A DNA stretch of 64,000 bases, taken from Scilla litardierei (lineage: Eukaryota; Streptophyta; Magnoliopsida; Asparagales; Asparagaceae). Under the pieces are notes generated by a model. It was not told where the DNA came from, made no database searches, and worked only from the letters and a program-made list of their open reading frames with translations. The translations under genes were made by a program, and so were the position numbers. The stretch covers positions 280,543,043 through 280,607,042 of the forward strand of contig CM061142.1 of NCBI GenBank assembly GCA_030789695.1. Reading direction: 5' to 3'. This document shows, piece by piece, positions 30,232 through 44,531 of this stretch (the first letter of the stretch is position 1; every line of letters starts with the position of its first letter).

Positions 30232-31331
30232 GGACACCCTAGAATAACCCTTCCCGTCTTGTCACGTCCCGTCCCGTCTTGCACAGCCTGCGGGCAATAG
30301 GGCACTCGCCAAGCTAGAGAGAGTGATCCCTTGTACTGATACACAGCCTAGAGGGCAATAGGGCACTCACCAAGCTAGAGTGGGTGATCCCTTGTCGTGA
30401 TACACAGCATGCGGGCAATAGGGCACTCTCCAAGCTAGAGAGAGTGATCCCTTGTACTGATACACAGCCCAGAGGGCAATAGGGCACTCGCCAAGCTAGA
30501 GCGAGTGATCCCTTGTCGTGCTTATCTTGTCTCGTCATACTTGGGGTTTGGGGTTAGGTTGAGCGTGCGCACGGCAAGAGGGTCTGATCCCCCTCGAACC
30601 GTAAGGCATGAACCCTTTCGTGTCTCACTTGTCTTGTCTCGTCTTGTCCCGTCATGTCTCGAATTGTCTTGACACCTGTAGGTTAGTCCCGTAGTTGGTA
30701 GCACACGCTACGACTACTACTTGTCGCGTTTTACTTCCCTGTCGCGTTTACTTTCTGCTGTCATCCTGTTATAACCTCAGCATGTTAAACAACTAGTAAA
30801 CCATCTGTTATAACCCCAGCATGCTTATCAACCAGTAAACCATTGTTTAATAGTTGGTGCACTTGCAGTAGAGTCTAACCCTTCTTGTAGACTTTACCTG
30901 ACGTACAGTTCCTTTTCTCTTGGGTACTGTACGTCAGGTGTTCAGCCAGAGTTCGTGGACGAGGCAGACTTACCGGAGTATGTGGAGCCCGAGGACGTCA
31001 ACGTAGATACGTGCTAATGAGGACCAGACCGTGAGGACTTTTCGGTCGCCACCTTCAGAGGTTACTACTTTTAGTTGCTCTTTCGATAGTTTGTGGCCAT
31101 GCTTAGGCTTTCCCCTCTTTGGACTTTTTGTACTCGTTGGACATTAATTTTTATTAATGAATGCAAATTTCTTCCTGTACTTCTGTTGTTTCAAACTTTA
31201 TTAATGCAAGAACCTGAAAGTTTTAAAATGGGACCCCTATAGATGCTTATTGGGTCCGAGCTTCACAGCTCCGGCCTATGCGGGCCTTAGTCACGCTTCG
31301 CCTCCGTATTTTTGGGAAGCGGGGCGTGACA
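30232..31331 (+). repeat. 5' LTR of outer element, second part
   Basis: This resumes after the Athila-like insertion (GTGTGTGGACACCC) and ends GGGGCGTGACA. It contains four tandem hairpin units (30299-30513), TTGTC/TCGTC-type repeats, and the U5-end hairpin at 31253-31276. Confidence 0.92.
30299..30513 (+). repeat. Tandem ~60-bp hairpin units
   Basis: Four units each read GGG, then arm CACTCNC, loop CAAGCTAGA, arm GNGAGTG, then AT and CCC. Arms are CACTCGC/GAGAGTG (one mismatch), CACTCAC/GTGGGTG (one G-T wobble), CACTCTC/GAGAGTG and CACTCGC/GCGAGTG. The sixth stem pair is therefore A-T, T-A or G-C in different units. Equivalent arrays lie near 37563-37706 and in the other array LTRs, and at 58199-58412. 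Confidence 0.85.
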
Positions 31332-32136
31332 TGTTTTAGTGGTGGCCCATGCAGGTCATGCAAAAGTTCGGAACAATAAAATTACCGTATTCATTTAATA
31401 TCCACGTACAAGTCTGAATTAGGTTCTCAGTCTTAAATGGTAGAAAGACTTAGGTAGATGTCCCAAGTTGATAGTCTGACACCTTGGTTAAGATTTAGTC
31501 ATCCTCGTCCTAGGATACCTTTGTAACCCACACTTGACTCTGACCGTGTTAGATTTCTAGAGCCCTTCTTTTATTCGTTCGCTCGGGTCCATCAGCTTCG
31601 GGCCCAGCAGAACTAACCTTGATTCTCTTAGGAACCTTCCCATTAGATCCTGGTTACAGTCTAGCTCATTAGGAAATCTTAGTGCCAAGCTCTCCTGATC
31701 TTTAGACGACCCGATAATTAGACTCCCTGACTCCTAGCGTCTACTTGATCATTACCCTTTCCTGTGATCGACCAAAAAATTCCATCGTAGCTTCGTAAAT
31801 CATATCCTAAGTGTATCTATCATGCGATCTTTTCCTTTCTTCCAATTCACGTAATCGTTCCTGACGAGTATCGTTGATCCTTCGAGTCTTTTCCCTTGCC
31901 AAGTCTGCTGCCTCTAAAAGTATCTTCGAAATTCCTTATTAAGTTTTTCGCTCAGCTTAACTTCTTCGAAAACCCCTATATTATATATTTCAAAAATTTC
32001 TTGTTTTTTTGGTTGAGTTAAAATTCTTTCACTGATCTCGAAACCTCCCTGGTCGTAAAATTATTTTACTATCTCGTACCTATTTTCAAATCGACATCTT
32101 TCGTGTTTCAGTTTTAAACCTTGTTATCAATTCTAT

Positions 32137-32170
<34 letters not shown>

Positions 32171-34083
32171 TACTTTTCTAAACAACAAAATTTTATTGCT
32201 AATCACTTACCGCACATACTTTTAGAATATTTTCTAAACCAAAGAGAACTTTAAATTTCTTCTCGTAAATATATATAGCAGCCCTATTTCATCGTGCTCA
32301 TACTTCAAGAATCTTTGTTTAAACTTATTTTCATTTGCAAAACAATCGCTACCTCATCCTACTTTTATTTCTTCATCTAACTCTTTTCCAAATCGTTATA
32401 ATTTTACCATCTGTTCACTTTTCCCTACATATTTTTATAAGTATAAAAGTATATGATACCATATTTTACACGTAATTCCCCCGTCATCAATCTAGTTATT
32501 TTGAAGAATATTTTTCGTTCCATCCAACCAACTATCTCCTTGACCCGCCTTACTTGAACTCGCTCTTTCCGATTTATTTCGTTACACTTTTGGTTTCTGT
32601 TTCCTTTATTTTGCGTAGATATTAGTCCTTGTAGTTGTCCATGCTATCTCCAGTATATGAGTAGGCCCTTGGTAGGTGATGTTGTCGTGATGCATGAGTA
32701 TAGGTAGAGTGTGTAGACCTGTATGAGTGTGTCATCTTTATGATCCTGATAGTTGCCTTTTGTGTCTTGAATGTGTACTCAGTGTTAACCATGATATGAT
32801 TGAAGTTGTCTGAATGACTGTATTCATACGTATATGAATAGGGTCATAGCAGGCAATTTCCTTAGACGTAGTTTTTCGCGATTATGGAATAGCTTATCTT
32901 TGACTGCATGTGATTGTATCAAAAATTTGTTTTTCTTTTAAACCAAACCTTTAAAGTTTTTGAAATTAGCTCACAAGATCACAAATCAATTATCCTTCCT
33001 CATCCATTACCACGACTCCAAACGTTTTTCCAAATGTTTAAAAAAATGTGTCACTGGTTTTAAGCTTCCCTTTCTCTTCTCTCTCTCTCTCCATTTAGAA
33101 ATGTTATGTTATGGTTGTTATAGTTTTGGGACTAGCTATTATTGTTGTAGGATTTTGTTTGCGGGTAGGCTCAGGGAGAGATGAGATTTGTTATAGCAAT
33201 GATTAACCGATTTTGGAACAATAGGATATTGGAATAGATTTCTTTCGGATGAAAAGAATGGGTTGTTCAAGACTTATTTATAAAACCGAAGTGTGGCGGA
33301 CTCAATGGAGAATTCTGGTTGAATGAGATTACATGTGTGATGATGAGAACTATCAGATTTGAGGCTTAGACGAATGGTAGATAGGGATGGCTACAGAGTA
33401 TGGTATGAGTTAGGATGATCATGAGAATGAGTAGAACATTGTAGCGTCAAGACTTGGTTATCAAGTTGACGTGAGAAGGCTTTGAGAATGATACGACGCG
33501 TTGAGATAAATGGATGGTTAGGTAGTCGGACTTAATATTGCTTGGGATTAGTTATAGTAGGTAGGTTGAGATGTGATCTTGATAGTCCAAATTATTTGGT
33601 GGATAAAATTATGGGAAGATATGACAAGAATGTATTGAAGACACGGCGATTGTTGATTTGTGAAGGTATTATCAGGTAGACAAAGTTGTTGTCTTCGATT
33701 GGTGATTGACTAGAACATCATTTTAGCGATTGATTAATATTGGGAAGAGATCGAGAGTTTAAAAGATTGTTTTTGAGCAATGATGTTTAGTGGAGTGGTA
33801 TGGTATGGGAATATGATTACTATCCTTTTTTGAGAACCTGTGGTTGAAAATTTGAATAGTAGTGATGGGTCTATAGTTAAGTATTAAGAGGTAAGATTAG
33901 TCGTGGCTTTATCTAGTGAAAAGAAGGATTATGATGGATTATTTGAGGAACGATGTTGAAATTATAGGATTAGAGACCATTGTGTGGAGGATGGGAGTTA
34001 TAGGCTTAAGTATTTATGGATTTTATAATTAAGTCTTAGTATAAGTGATTCCGAGGACGGAATCATTTCTAAGTTAGGTAGAA
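31332..34083 (+). other. Interior of outer element, non-coding
   Basis: It begins with the TTTTAGTGGTGGCCCATGC block that contains the candidate primer site and ends with CCGAGGACGGAATC and a degenerate purine tract (AAGTTAGGTAGAA). No frame of useful length resembles a protein. A (TA)n run lies at about 32142-32171. The zinc-knuckle ORF of the minus-strand relative is absent. Confidence 0.8.
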
Positions 34084-35265
34084 TGTAACGGCCGCCTTCC
34101 GACCTTAGATATTTTAGCGCGTATCTTTGTTGTTCGTGTGTGCGTTTCCGTGTTTGATTTTTTTAATTTTTGTTACTGCCTTCCGTAGTTCAGACGCACA
34201 ACCAAACCTTGTTTTCACCACCCTCTCGGAGGCGCGAGTGCCCCTGCATTTTACTTGCAATTTTTGGATTTCGAGGGATCAAGCTGCTGTTCCCTTTTCT
34301 AATTATTAATTCTTTGATTATATATTTTTTGGAACTATTATGAAGTTTCTGTATGTCCTACTAAAACAAACAAATGATTATTAACCTTCTTTAGTATCCT
34401 AACCTAATTGGTCACGTATCCTAACCAAAGGAATCAACAGTTGGCTTTGAGAGGAAAGAAACAAATTATTTTTTTAATCTAACCTATTTTATATTTGACC
34501 TTATCCTTATCATATCAACCTCTAACTGTACTCCTCCAAAAAAATTTCTCCCATTAACCCACGTCACTCTCACCCCTACCCATTACATCCTTCCACGTAC
34601 TGGCCTTCCTTTTTCACACCTACTCTATATGAGAGAACCATAACGCAACCTAGGGTTTACAAAAAAAAACGACAGCCGCACAAATTAAACCCCCGACCCA
34701 GACCATTTTCTCTCTTCTTCTCTTCAACGCGTGCCCGGCCATCTCCTCGCCATCGAAACCCATCTCCTCGCCACCGAAGCCTTCCTCCGGCCACCGAACC
34801 ACCGCCCAGGCCTTCCTCTGATCAGCAACCCGAAGAGACCCAGGCCGAAACCCTAAGCCACGGCCTGCTCTCCGTCCCACGTCCTCGCGCAAAGCTCCTC
34901 CGGTGTCTCTCGTCCTGTCTCCTCCTCCACGCCCAGCCACATACTCCGGCCATCCCGTCGTTCCTCTCTTCCCTTCACAGCCGTCTCCCTCCGGTGAAAC
35001 CCCTCAGCCATACTCCCGCCTCTCCTCCCCCCTCGACACCGCCGAGCCCCGACTTCCGCTTCAGCACACCAAGCGCCTCACCGCCTTCTTCCCTGTTTTT
35101 CTTCTCCCTACCCCTGTTCGAAGCCCCGACCCATCGGTGTACCCCGCCTCTGTCCTCTCACCGGCGAACATCATTAACTCGCTGCCTTGCTCAACCCTGT
35201 GGATCTCCTCCTCCGCAACCGGTGACCCCGACGCCCTCATAACCGTGACTCCTCTCCCTGCCCGA
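34084..35265 (+). repeat. 3' LTR of outer element, first part
   Basis: This is homologous to 16009-17190 and stops at the CCCGA target of the array insertion. Confidence 0.92.
35261..35265. repeat. Target-site duplication CCCGA (left copy)
   Basis: CCCGA at 35261-35265 and 56889-56893 flanks the entire four-LTR array. The uninterrupted sequence exists at 17181-17195 in the other host LTR. Confidence 0.95.
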
Positions 35266-38200
35266 TGTAACGGTCACTTTCCGACCGTGCGTGTTTTCGT
35301 GCGTAGCTGTGTTTCGTGTGCATTTTTGGGTATTTGATTTTTATTACTATTGTCCGTAGTCCAAACACACGACCGAACCCCGTTTTCACGATCCTCTCGG
35401 AGGCGCGATCACCCTATTATTTTCCTTTTTATTTTTGGACGTCAACGGATCAAAAACGTTTACCTCGTTACAATTTATAAAATACATTTATATTATAAAA
35501 TTTGATAATTTTGTTATAAAGAAAGGGTTCTGTACGTCATGGTTGTTTTTCAAACTCATTAATGTATAATTAACTTAAAACCTTAACTATTATTTTCCTT
35601 TACCTTAACCTTATGTCTATACTTATACTGTTATTTTTTTTATTTGAAATGACCGAATCACATCATTGGAAACAGAATGAAAAAAAAATCTAAACTTATT
35701 TGTTTTTTTAAAAATAAAACCCAAACTTAAATAATCCCCTAAATCCTAACAACCGCACAGAATCACCCACGTGATACCCCTCTCACCTCCACGTTCTCTC
35801 TCACCTCCCTTCCCTACTAATAGTAACCTAGGGTTACCCCTTTACAGCCGCACAAGGGAGAAACCCCTTCTTCCTAGCTTTCGCCCGAACCCAGGCCTGT
35901 TATTTCTTTTCCCTAGCATACTAGAAGCCCTATCAAGCTAGCAGTGCCTCTTCGTCCAGTTCACGTGCCCAAACACCCCAAAACCACCGAGAGCGCTGGA
36001 ACCCCCCTTCGCCTTCCTCCGGCCTTCCCTGAATTTCCGTTCTTCCCTCTCTTCGACAGCCGCACGAACTCCCAACTCCGGCCATCCTCCGCCCAAAACA
36101 CCCTCTTCGCATCTCCCCTCTGTTCTCTTTACACCGGCGGCCACCACACCCGAACCGGCCAACTGCACCCTATCCGACCACCCTCTTGGTCGCCGCAAGC
36201 CGCTGCTCTTTGCCGCTCCACGTGCCGCGCCTCCTCGAGACCCCGATCACCGGCGTTCGTAGCGCCTCGCCCCGCTCAGCACGCCGCGATCTCTCCGTCG
36301 CGATCCCGACCCGCCGCCGTCGGGCTCTTCTCCGCATCACTTTGCGCCGCCCTGAGGTGAAGTGCCGCACAGCACTTGGATCTACGGCCAAGACCCATGA
36401 ACGGAGACTCCCTTGCGAGCAAGCGATTAACGTGAATCAACAGGCAAGTGCATCACATTCATGTTACTAGTAGGTGGGTACAAGGGTACACACTTTGTTA
36501 TGCAAGGGGGAGCCACGTGACCAATTTGTGGGATATAATTATTATATAGGTATAGTTATTAAAGTTTACTATATTGTGGTATGTTGTAATTTGTCACAGT
36601 TTAATTTTATAAGCTATCATATTGGCACTGTATGATAACATTGCATCTAATAAGAAAGACCTTAATTATATTAGTCTAGATTGTTTTGATGATGTTATAA
36701 TTGGCAACTGAACTTAACTAGCATGTTAATAACTTAATAATACGGTGATATCACGCTAGTAACATTAATATTGATGTTAACCTGATTACTCGTAGGATTG
36801 ATAACTTATGTACGCTTCATTGTTACCGACTGGGTGATCCTTACTGCGCTACCCGCAGTTGAGGAACCGACAAGGCCGTGCCGTTTCAGATCCGTCACCG
36901 TTCAGAACCGACACCAGGTCCCCGCTCAGTGGTCGTTTCAGGTTAGTCCCCCTAACATGTAGCAAAAAACCCACACCGTAGCAAACTGAAAACCTAATCT
37001 AAAATCTGTCAACGTGAACTAAATTTACTTTCTGCATCTGTAAAACGTTGCCCACCGTAGAAATCGACCATCGGACGACTTTTCTGTGCACATAGGGTAG
37101 TGGTCGATCTAGGTTGAACAAACCATCAAAATGTGATTTTTGACGAATATGATAGTCCCGATAACCTAGAAATGAACCCTAATAGGATGTGATGAAATTG
37201 AGACCTGACACCGTCACCGTGGCGATATTTCAGACGGACTTCCACAGACGAGACGCTTGGACGAGGCGCTTCGGGTGGACGACGCATTCGCCATCACAGG
37301 CAAGTGTATCCTACTTGCACTTTTGGCCGTGCTTAGGCCTTAGTTGGTTAGAACTGATAACTGTGAACAAATAGAACCGGACGTGAAATGATAGCGTCCG
37401 GAACGACCCCTGACGGCTCAGACTTGACGACGAAGTCTGAGCCTGACAACAACAACTTTTGCTACAGTAGGGCTATCGTGTGTGTGCGTGTGTGTGGACA
37501 CCCTAGAATAACCCTTCCCTTCTTGACACGTCCCGTCCCGTCTTGCACAACCCGTTGGGCAATAGGGCACTCTTCGAGTGATCCCTTGTACAGATTCACA
37601 GCCTGCGGGCAATAGGGCACTCTCCAAGCTAGAGAGAGTGATCTCTTGTACGGATACACAGCCTGCGGGCAATAGGACACTCGCCAAGCTAGAGCGAGTG
37701 ATCCCTTGTACTGTTGTCTTGTCTTGTCTTGTCTTCCTTGGGATTTGGGGTTGGGTTGAGCGTGCGCACGGCAAGAGGGTCTGATCCCCCTCGAACCGTA
37801 AGGCGTGAACCCTTTCGTGTCTCACTTGTCTTGTCTCGTCTTGTCCCGTCACGTCCCGACTTGTCTCGACACCTGTAGGTTAGTCCCATAGTTGGTAGCA
37901 CACGCTACGACTACCACCTGTTCCGTTTTACTTTCCGGCTGCGTTACTTCCTTTTGTGTACTCCGTTATAACCACATCATGATAATCAATCAATAAACTG
38001 TTGTGTAATAGAACCTCAGCATGTTAATCAACCAGTAAACCGTTGTCTAAAGTTCGGTGCACTTGCAGTAGAGTCTAACCCTTTTTGTAGACTTTACCTG
38101 ACGTATAGTTCCTCTCTTTTGGGTGCTGTACGTCAGGTGTTGAGCCAGAGTTCGTGGACGAGTCAGACTTACCGGAGCACGTGAAGCCAAGGACGTCTAC

Positions 38201-38527
38201 CAGAGTACGTGCCCGACGAGGACCAGACCTTGAGGTCTTATTGGTCGTCACTTTCAGAGGTTACAGTTTTTAGTTTGCTTTTAGATAGTTTGTTGCCATG
38301 CTTAGGCTTCTTTTTAGACTTGTACTCACTGGATATTATATCTCTAATTTATTGAATGCCTTTTTCTTTCCGTACTTCCTATTGTTCCGAATTTTATTAA
38401 TGCAAGAACCTGAAGTTTTTAAAATGGTACCTCTACAGACGCTTATTGGGTCAGAGCTTCACAGCTCCGGCCTAAGCGGGCCTTAGTCACGCTTCGCCTC
38501 TGTCGTTTTGGGAAGCGGGGTGTGACA
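35266..38527 (+). repeat. Array LTR A
   Basis: 3262 bp, TGTAACGGTC to GGTGTGACA. It holds a GC-rich exon-like block, an intron-like block (36444-36858), hairpin 37415-37443 and tandem hairpin units near 37563-37706. The 138-aa frame at 35944-36360 recurs in the other LTRs, but overlapping frames exist on the other strand and no family is recognisable, so it is not called. Confidence 0.93.
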
Positions 38528-41269
38528 GGTTTTAGTGGTGGCCCATGCAGGTCTTGCAAAAGTTCGGAATAATAAGAGTACCGCATTCATTTAATATCCA
38601 TGTACAAGTCTAAATTAGGTTTTCCCAGTCTTAGATGGTAGGAAGACTTAGATAGACACCCAGGTTTGATAGTCTGACGCCTTGGTTAAGAATTAGTCAT
38701 CCTCGTCCTAGGATACCTTAGTAGCCCGCACTTGACTCTGACCGTGTTAGATTTATGGAGCCCTTCTTCTTAGTCGTTCGCTCGGGTCCATCGACTTCGG
38801 GCCCAGCAGAGCGTAACCTTGATTTTCTTAGGAACCTTCCCATTAGATCCTGGTTACAGTCTAGCTCATTAGGAACTCTTAGTGCCGAGCTCTCCTGATC
38901 TTAGGCGACCCAAAAAAAGTAGATTCCTTGACTCCTAGCGTCTTCCTGATCATTACCATTTTCGTGTTATCGACCGTGATGTTCCATCGTATCCCTTCAC
39001 GGTTCGTATCCTACACATATTCTTCAAGCGATCATTTTCCTGTCTCCCGACCCACGTGATCGTTTCCTGACGATTATCGTCGATCCTTCGAATCCCTTCC
39101 TTGACCAATTCTGTTTCCTCTAAAAGTATTTTTGAAATTACTAATAAGTTTATAGCTCAGCTAAATTTCTTTGAAAACCCCTTTATTATATATTTAAAAT
39201 TTCTTGTTTTTGGTTGAGTTAAAATTCTTTCATTGACTTTGAAACCTTATTGGTCGTAATTTTTTTTAGTCAATACCTCGTACTCGTTTTCGAATCATTA
39301 TCTTTCGTATTTCGGTTTTAAAACTTGTTACCATTTTGAAAATTCAATTTTATTCTTTTTATAAAAACTACCAGAATTTCTAACAACTTAACGTACATAC
39401 TTTTTAAAATATTTTCTAAAACTAGAGGGAACTCCAATTATTTTATTATTATTATTATACCAGTTCTATGTTCTTCGTGACCACATTTCAAAATCTTTGT
39501 TAAACTTACTTTCATTTGCAAAACAACCGCTACCTCAGCCTACTTTTATCTCCTTCATCCAACTCTTTCTCCAAATTATAATAATTTTTACCGTCTGCTC
39601 ATTTTTCCCTACATATTTATTTAAAAAGTATAAAGTATACGATATCATATTTTACACGTAAATCTCCTTCATCTATCTAATTACTCTGAGAAATATTTTG
39701 TCTCATCCAACCAACTATTCCTTACCCCGCCTTGTTGGAACTCGTTCTTTCCAATCTTATTTCATTTCGCTCTTGATCTAGTCTTCTTTTCTTTCTATTA
39801 TCTAGACATCAGCGCCTGTAGTTGCATATGTCACCCATAGCTAGTAGTGGGCCCTTTGGTTTTGTGATGTCGTCGTGATGTATATATAGGTATAGAGTGT
39901 AGACCTGTATAAGTGTTACCTTAGGATCTTGGTGATCGTCTCTTGTGTCTTGTATGTGTACTCAGTGTTAACTATGATATTATTGAAGTTGTCTGAATGA
40001 CTGTATTCATACGTATATGAATAGGGTCATATCAGGCAATTTCCTTAGACGTAGTTTTTCGCGATTATAGAATAGCCCATCTTTGAATGCATGTGATGGT
40101 ATCAAAACTTTGTTTTTATTTTAAACCAACCCTTCAAAGTTTTTGAAATTAGCTCACAATATCACAAATCAATTATCCTTCCTCATCCATTACCACGACT
40201 CCACACGTTTTTCCAAATGTTTTTTAAAAAAAATGTGTCGCTGGATTTAAGTTGCCCTTTCTTTTCTCTCTCTCCATTTAGCAATGTTATGTTATGGTTG
40301 TTATAGTTTTGGGACTAGCCATTATTGTTGTAGGATTTTGCTTGCGGGTAGGCTCAGGGAGAGAGGAGATTTGTTATAGCAATGATTAACCGATTTTGGA
40401 ACAATAAGAGATTGGAATAGATTTCTTTCAGATGAAAAGAATGGGCTGTCCAAGACTTATTTATAAAACCGAAGTGTGGCGGACTCAATGGAGAATTCTG
40501 GTTGAATGAGATTATATGCGTGAAGATGGGAACTTATCAGATTTGAGGCTTAGACGAATGGTAGATAGGGATGACTACAGAGTATGGTAGGAGTTTGGGT
40601 GATCATGAGATTGAGTAAAGCTTTTATTAGCATCGAGATTTGATTGTTGAGTTGACGTGAGAAGACATTGGGAGTAACATGACGTGTTGAGATAAATGGA
40701 TGGTTAGGTAGTCGGACTTAATATTGGCTGGGATTAATTATAGTGAGTAGGATGCGATGTGATCTTGATGGTCCAAATTGTTCGGCGGATGAATTTATAG
40801 GGAGATATGACGAAGAATGCATTGGGGACACGACGATTGTCGATTTGTGAAAAGTGTTATGAGTTAGACAATGTTTTTGTTTTGGATTGATAATTGACTT
40901 AAACATCACTTTAGCGATTGATTAATATTGGGAAGAGATCGAGAAATTTCAAGGTGTTTTTGAGCAATGATGTTTAGTGGAGTGGTATGGTATAGGAAGA
41001 TGATTATTATTCTTTATGAGAACTTGGAGTTGGAAATTTTGAACAGCAGTGATGGGGCTATAGTTAAGAGTTAGGATGTGAGATTAGTCGTGGCTTTACC
41101 CAGTGAAGAGAAGGATTATGATGAATTATTTGAGGAACGATGTTGAAGTTAAAGGATTAGAGACTATTCTGTGGAGGATGGGAGTTGTAGGCTTAAGTAT
41201 TTATGGATTTTATAATTAGTCTTAGTATGAGAGATTCCGAGGGCGGAATCATTTCTAAGGTGGGTAGAA
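38528..41269 (+). other. Array interior A, non-coding
   Basis: 2742 bp from the GGTTTTAGTGGTGGCCCATG block to the AAGGTGGGTAGAA purine tract. No supportable gene; similar to the outer element interior throughout. Confidence 0.85.
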
Positions 41270-44200
41270 TGTAACGGTCACTTTCCGACCGTGCGTGTTT
41301 TCGTGCGTAGCTGTGTTTCGTGTGCGTTTTTGGGTATTTGATTTTTATTACTATTGTCCGTAGTCCAGACGCACGACCGAACCCCGTTTTCACGATCCTC
41401 TCGGAGGCGCGATCACCCTATTATTTTCCTTTTTATTTTTGGACGTCAACGGATCAAAAACGTTTACCTCGTTACAATTTATAAAATACCTTTTTATTAT
41501 AAAATTTGATAATTTTGTTATAAAGAAAGGGTTTTGTACGTCATGGTTGTTTTTCAAACTCATTAATGTATAATTAACTTAAAACCTTAACTATTATTTT
41601 CCTTTACCTTAAACTTATGTCTATACTTATACTGTTATTTTTTTTATTTGAAATGACCGAATCACATCATTGGAAACAGAATGAAAAAAAAATCTAAAAT
41701 TATTTGTTTTTTTAAAAAGAAAACCCAAACTTAAATAATCCCCTAAATCCTAACAACCGCACAGAATCACCCACGTGATACCCCTCTCACCTCCACGTTC
41801 TCTCTCACCTCCCTTCCCTACTAATAGTAACCTAGGGTTACCCCTTTACAGCCGCACAAGGGAGAAACCCCTTCTTCCTAGCTTTCGCCCGAACCCAGGC
41901 CTGTTATTTCTTTTCCCTAGCATCCTAGAAGCCCTATCAAGCTAGCAGTGCCTCTTCGTCCAGTTCACGTGCCCAAACACCCCAAAACCACCGAGAGCGC
42001 TGGAACCCCCCTTCGCCTTCCTCCGGCCTTCCCTGAATTTCCGTTCTTCCCTCTCTTTGACAGCCGCACAAACTCCCAACTCCGGCCATCCTCCGCCCAA
42101 AACACCCTCTTCGCATCTCCCCTCTGTTCTCTTTACACCGGCGGCCACCACACCCGAACCGGCCAACTGCACCCTATCCGACCACCCTCTTGGTCGCCGC
42201 AAGCCGCTGCTCTTTGCCGCTCCACGTGCCGCGCCTCCTCGAGACCCCGATCACCGGCGTTCGTAGCGCCTCGCCCCGCTCAGCACGCCGCGATCTCTCC
42301 GTCGCGATCCCGACCCGCCGCCGTCGGGCTCTTCTCCGCATCACTTTGCGCCGCCCTGAGGTGAAGTGCCGCACAGCACTTGGATCTACGGCCAAGACCC
42401 ATGAACGGAGACTCCCTTGCGAGCAAGCGATTAACGTGAATCAACAGGCAAGTGCATCACATTCATGTTACTAGTAGGTGGGTACAAGGGTACACACTTT
42501 GTTATGCAAGGGGGAGCCACGTGAACAATTTGTGGGATATAATTATTATATAGGTATAGTTATTAAAGTTTACTATATTGTGGTATGTTGTAATTTGTCA
42601 CAGTTTAATTTTATAAGCTATCATATTGGCACTGTATGATAACATTGCATCTAATAAGAAAGACCATAATTATATTAGTCTAGATTGTTTTGATGATGTT
42701 ATAATTGGCAACTGAACTTAACTAGCATGTTAATAACTTAATAATACGGTGATATCACGCTAGTAACATTAATATTGATGTTAACCTGATTACTCGTAGG
42801 ATTGATAACTTATGTACGCTTCATTGTTACCGACTGGGTGATCCTTACTGCGCTACCCGCAGTTGAGGAACCGACAAGGCCGTGCCGTTTCAGATCCGTC
42901 ACCGTTCAGAACCGACACCAGGTCCCCGCTCAGTGGTCGTTTCAGGTTAGTCCCCCTAACATGTAGCAAAAAACCCACACCGTAGCAAACTGAAAACCTA
43001 ATCTAAAATCTGTCAACGTGAACTAAATTTACTTTCTGCATCTGTAAAACGTTGCCCACCGTAGAAATCGACCATCGGACGACTTTTCTGTGCACATAGG
43101 GTAGTGGTCGATCTAGGTTGAACAAACCATCAAAATGTGATTTTTGACGAATATGATAGTCTCGATAACCTAGAAATGAACCCTAATTGGATGTGATGAA
43201 ATTGAGACCTGACACCGTCACCGTGGCGATATTTCAGACGGACTTCCGCGGACGAGATGCTTGGACAAGGCGCTTCGGGAGGACGACGCATTCGCCATCA
43301 CAGGCAAGTGTATCCTACTTGCACTTTTGGCCGTGCTTAGGCCTTAGTTGGTTAGAACTGATAACTGTGAACAAATAGAACCAGACGTGAAATGATAGCG
43401 TCCGGAACGACCCCTGACGGCTCAGACTTGACGACGAAGTCTGAGCCTGACAACAACAACTTTTGCTACAGTAGGGCTATCGTGTGTGTGCATGTGTGTG
43501 GACACCCTAGAATAACCCTTCCCGTCTTGACACGTCCCGTCCCGTCTTGCACAACCCGTTGGGCAATAGAGCACTCTTCGAGTGATCCCTTGTACAGATT
43601 CACAGCCTGCGGGCAATAGGGCACTCTCCAAGCTAGAGAGAGTGATCCCTTGTACGGATACACAGCCTGCGGGCAATAGGACACTCGCCAAGCTAGAGCG
43701 AGTGATCCCTTGTACTGTTGTCTTGTCTTGTCTTGTCTTCCTTGGGATTTGGGGTTGGGTTGAGCGTGCGCACGTCAAGAGGGTCTGATCCCCCTCGAAC
43801 CGTAAGGCGTGAACCCTTTCGTGTCTCACTTGTCTTGTCTCGTCTTGTCCCGTCACGTCCCGACTTGTCTCGACACCTGTAGGTTAGTCCCATAGTTGGT
43901 AGCACACGCTACGACTACCACCTGTTCCGTTTTACTTTCCTGCTGCGTTACTTCCTTTTGTGTACTCCGTTATAACCACATCATGATAATCAATCAATAA
44001 ACTGTTGTGTAATAGAACCTCAGCATGTTAATCAACCAGTAAACCGTTGTCTAAAGTTCGGTGCACTTGCAGTAGAGTCTAACCCTTTTTGTAGACTTTA
44101 CCTGACGTATAGTTCCTCTCTTTTGGGTGCTGTACGTCAGGTGTTGAGCCAGAGTTCGTGGACGAGTCAGACTTACTGGAGCACGTGAAGCCAAGGACGT

Positions 44201-44531
44201 CTACCAGAGTACGTGCCCGACGAGGACCAGACCTTGAGGTCTTATTGGTCGTCACTTTCAGAGGTTACAGTTTTTAGTTTGCTTTTAGATAGTTTGTTGC
44301 CATGCTTAGGCTTCTTTTTAGACTTGTACTCACTGGATATTATATCTCTAATTTATTGAATGCCTTTTTCTTTCCGTACTTCCTATTGTTCCGAATTTTA
44401 TTAATGCAAGAACCTGAAGTTTTTAAAATGGTACCTCTACAGACGCTTATTGGGTCAGAGCTTCACAGCTCCGGCCTAAGCGGGCCTTAGTCACGCTTCG
44501 CCTCCGTCGTTTTGGGAAGCGGGGCGTGACA
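41270..44531 (+). repeat. Array LTR B
   Basis: 3262 bp, the same length as LTR A and very similar to it; ends GGGGCGTGACA. Confidence 0.93.

Noticed and set aside
35944..36360. A 138-aa open frame repeated in all four array LTRs, with overlapping frames on the other strand
   Set aside because: It lies in a GC-rich leader block, has no recognisable domain, is shortened in LTR D, and frames are equally open on the opposite strand, so composition explains it.
37720..37860. TTGTC and TCGTC pentamer runs in the long-LTR leaders as a possible centromeric or telomeric repeat
   Set aside because: The runs are short, imperfect and confined to the LTR at a fixed place, so they are local slippage within the leader.
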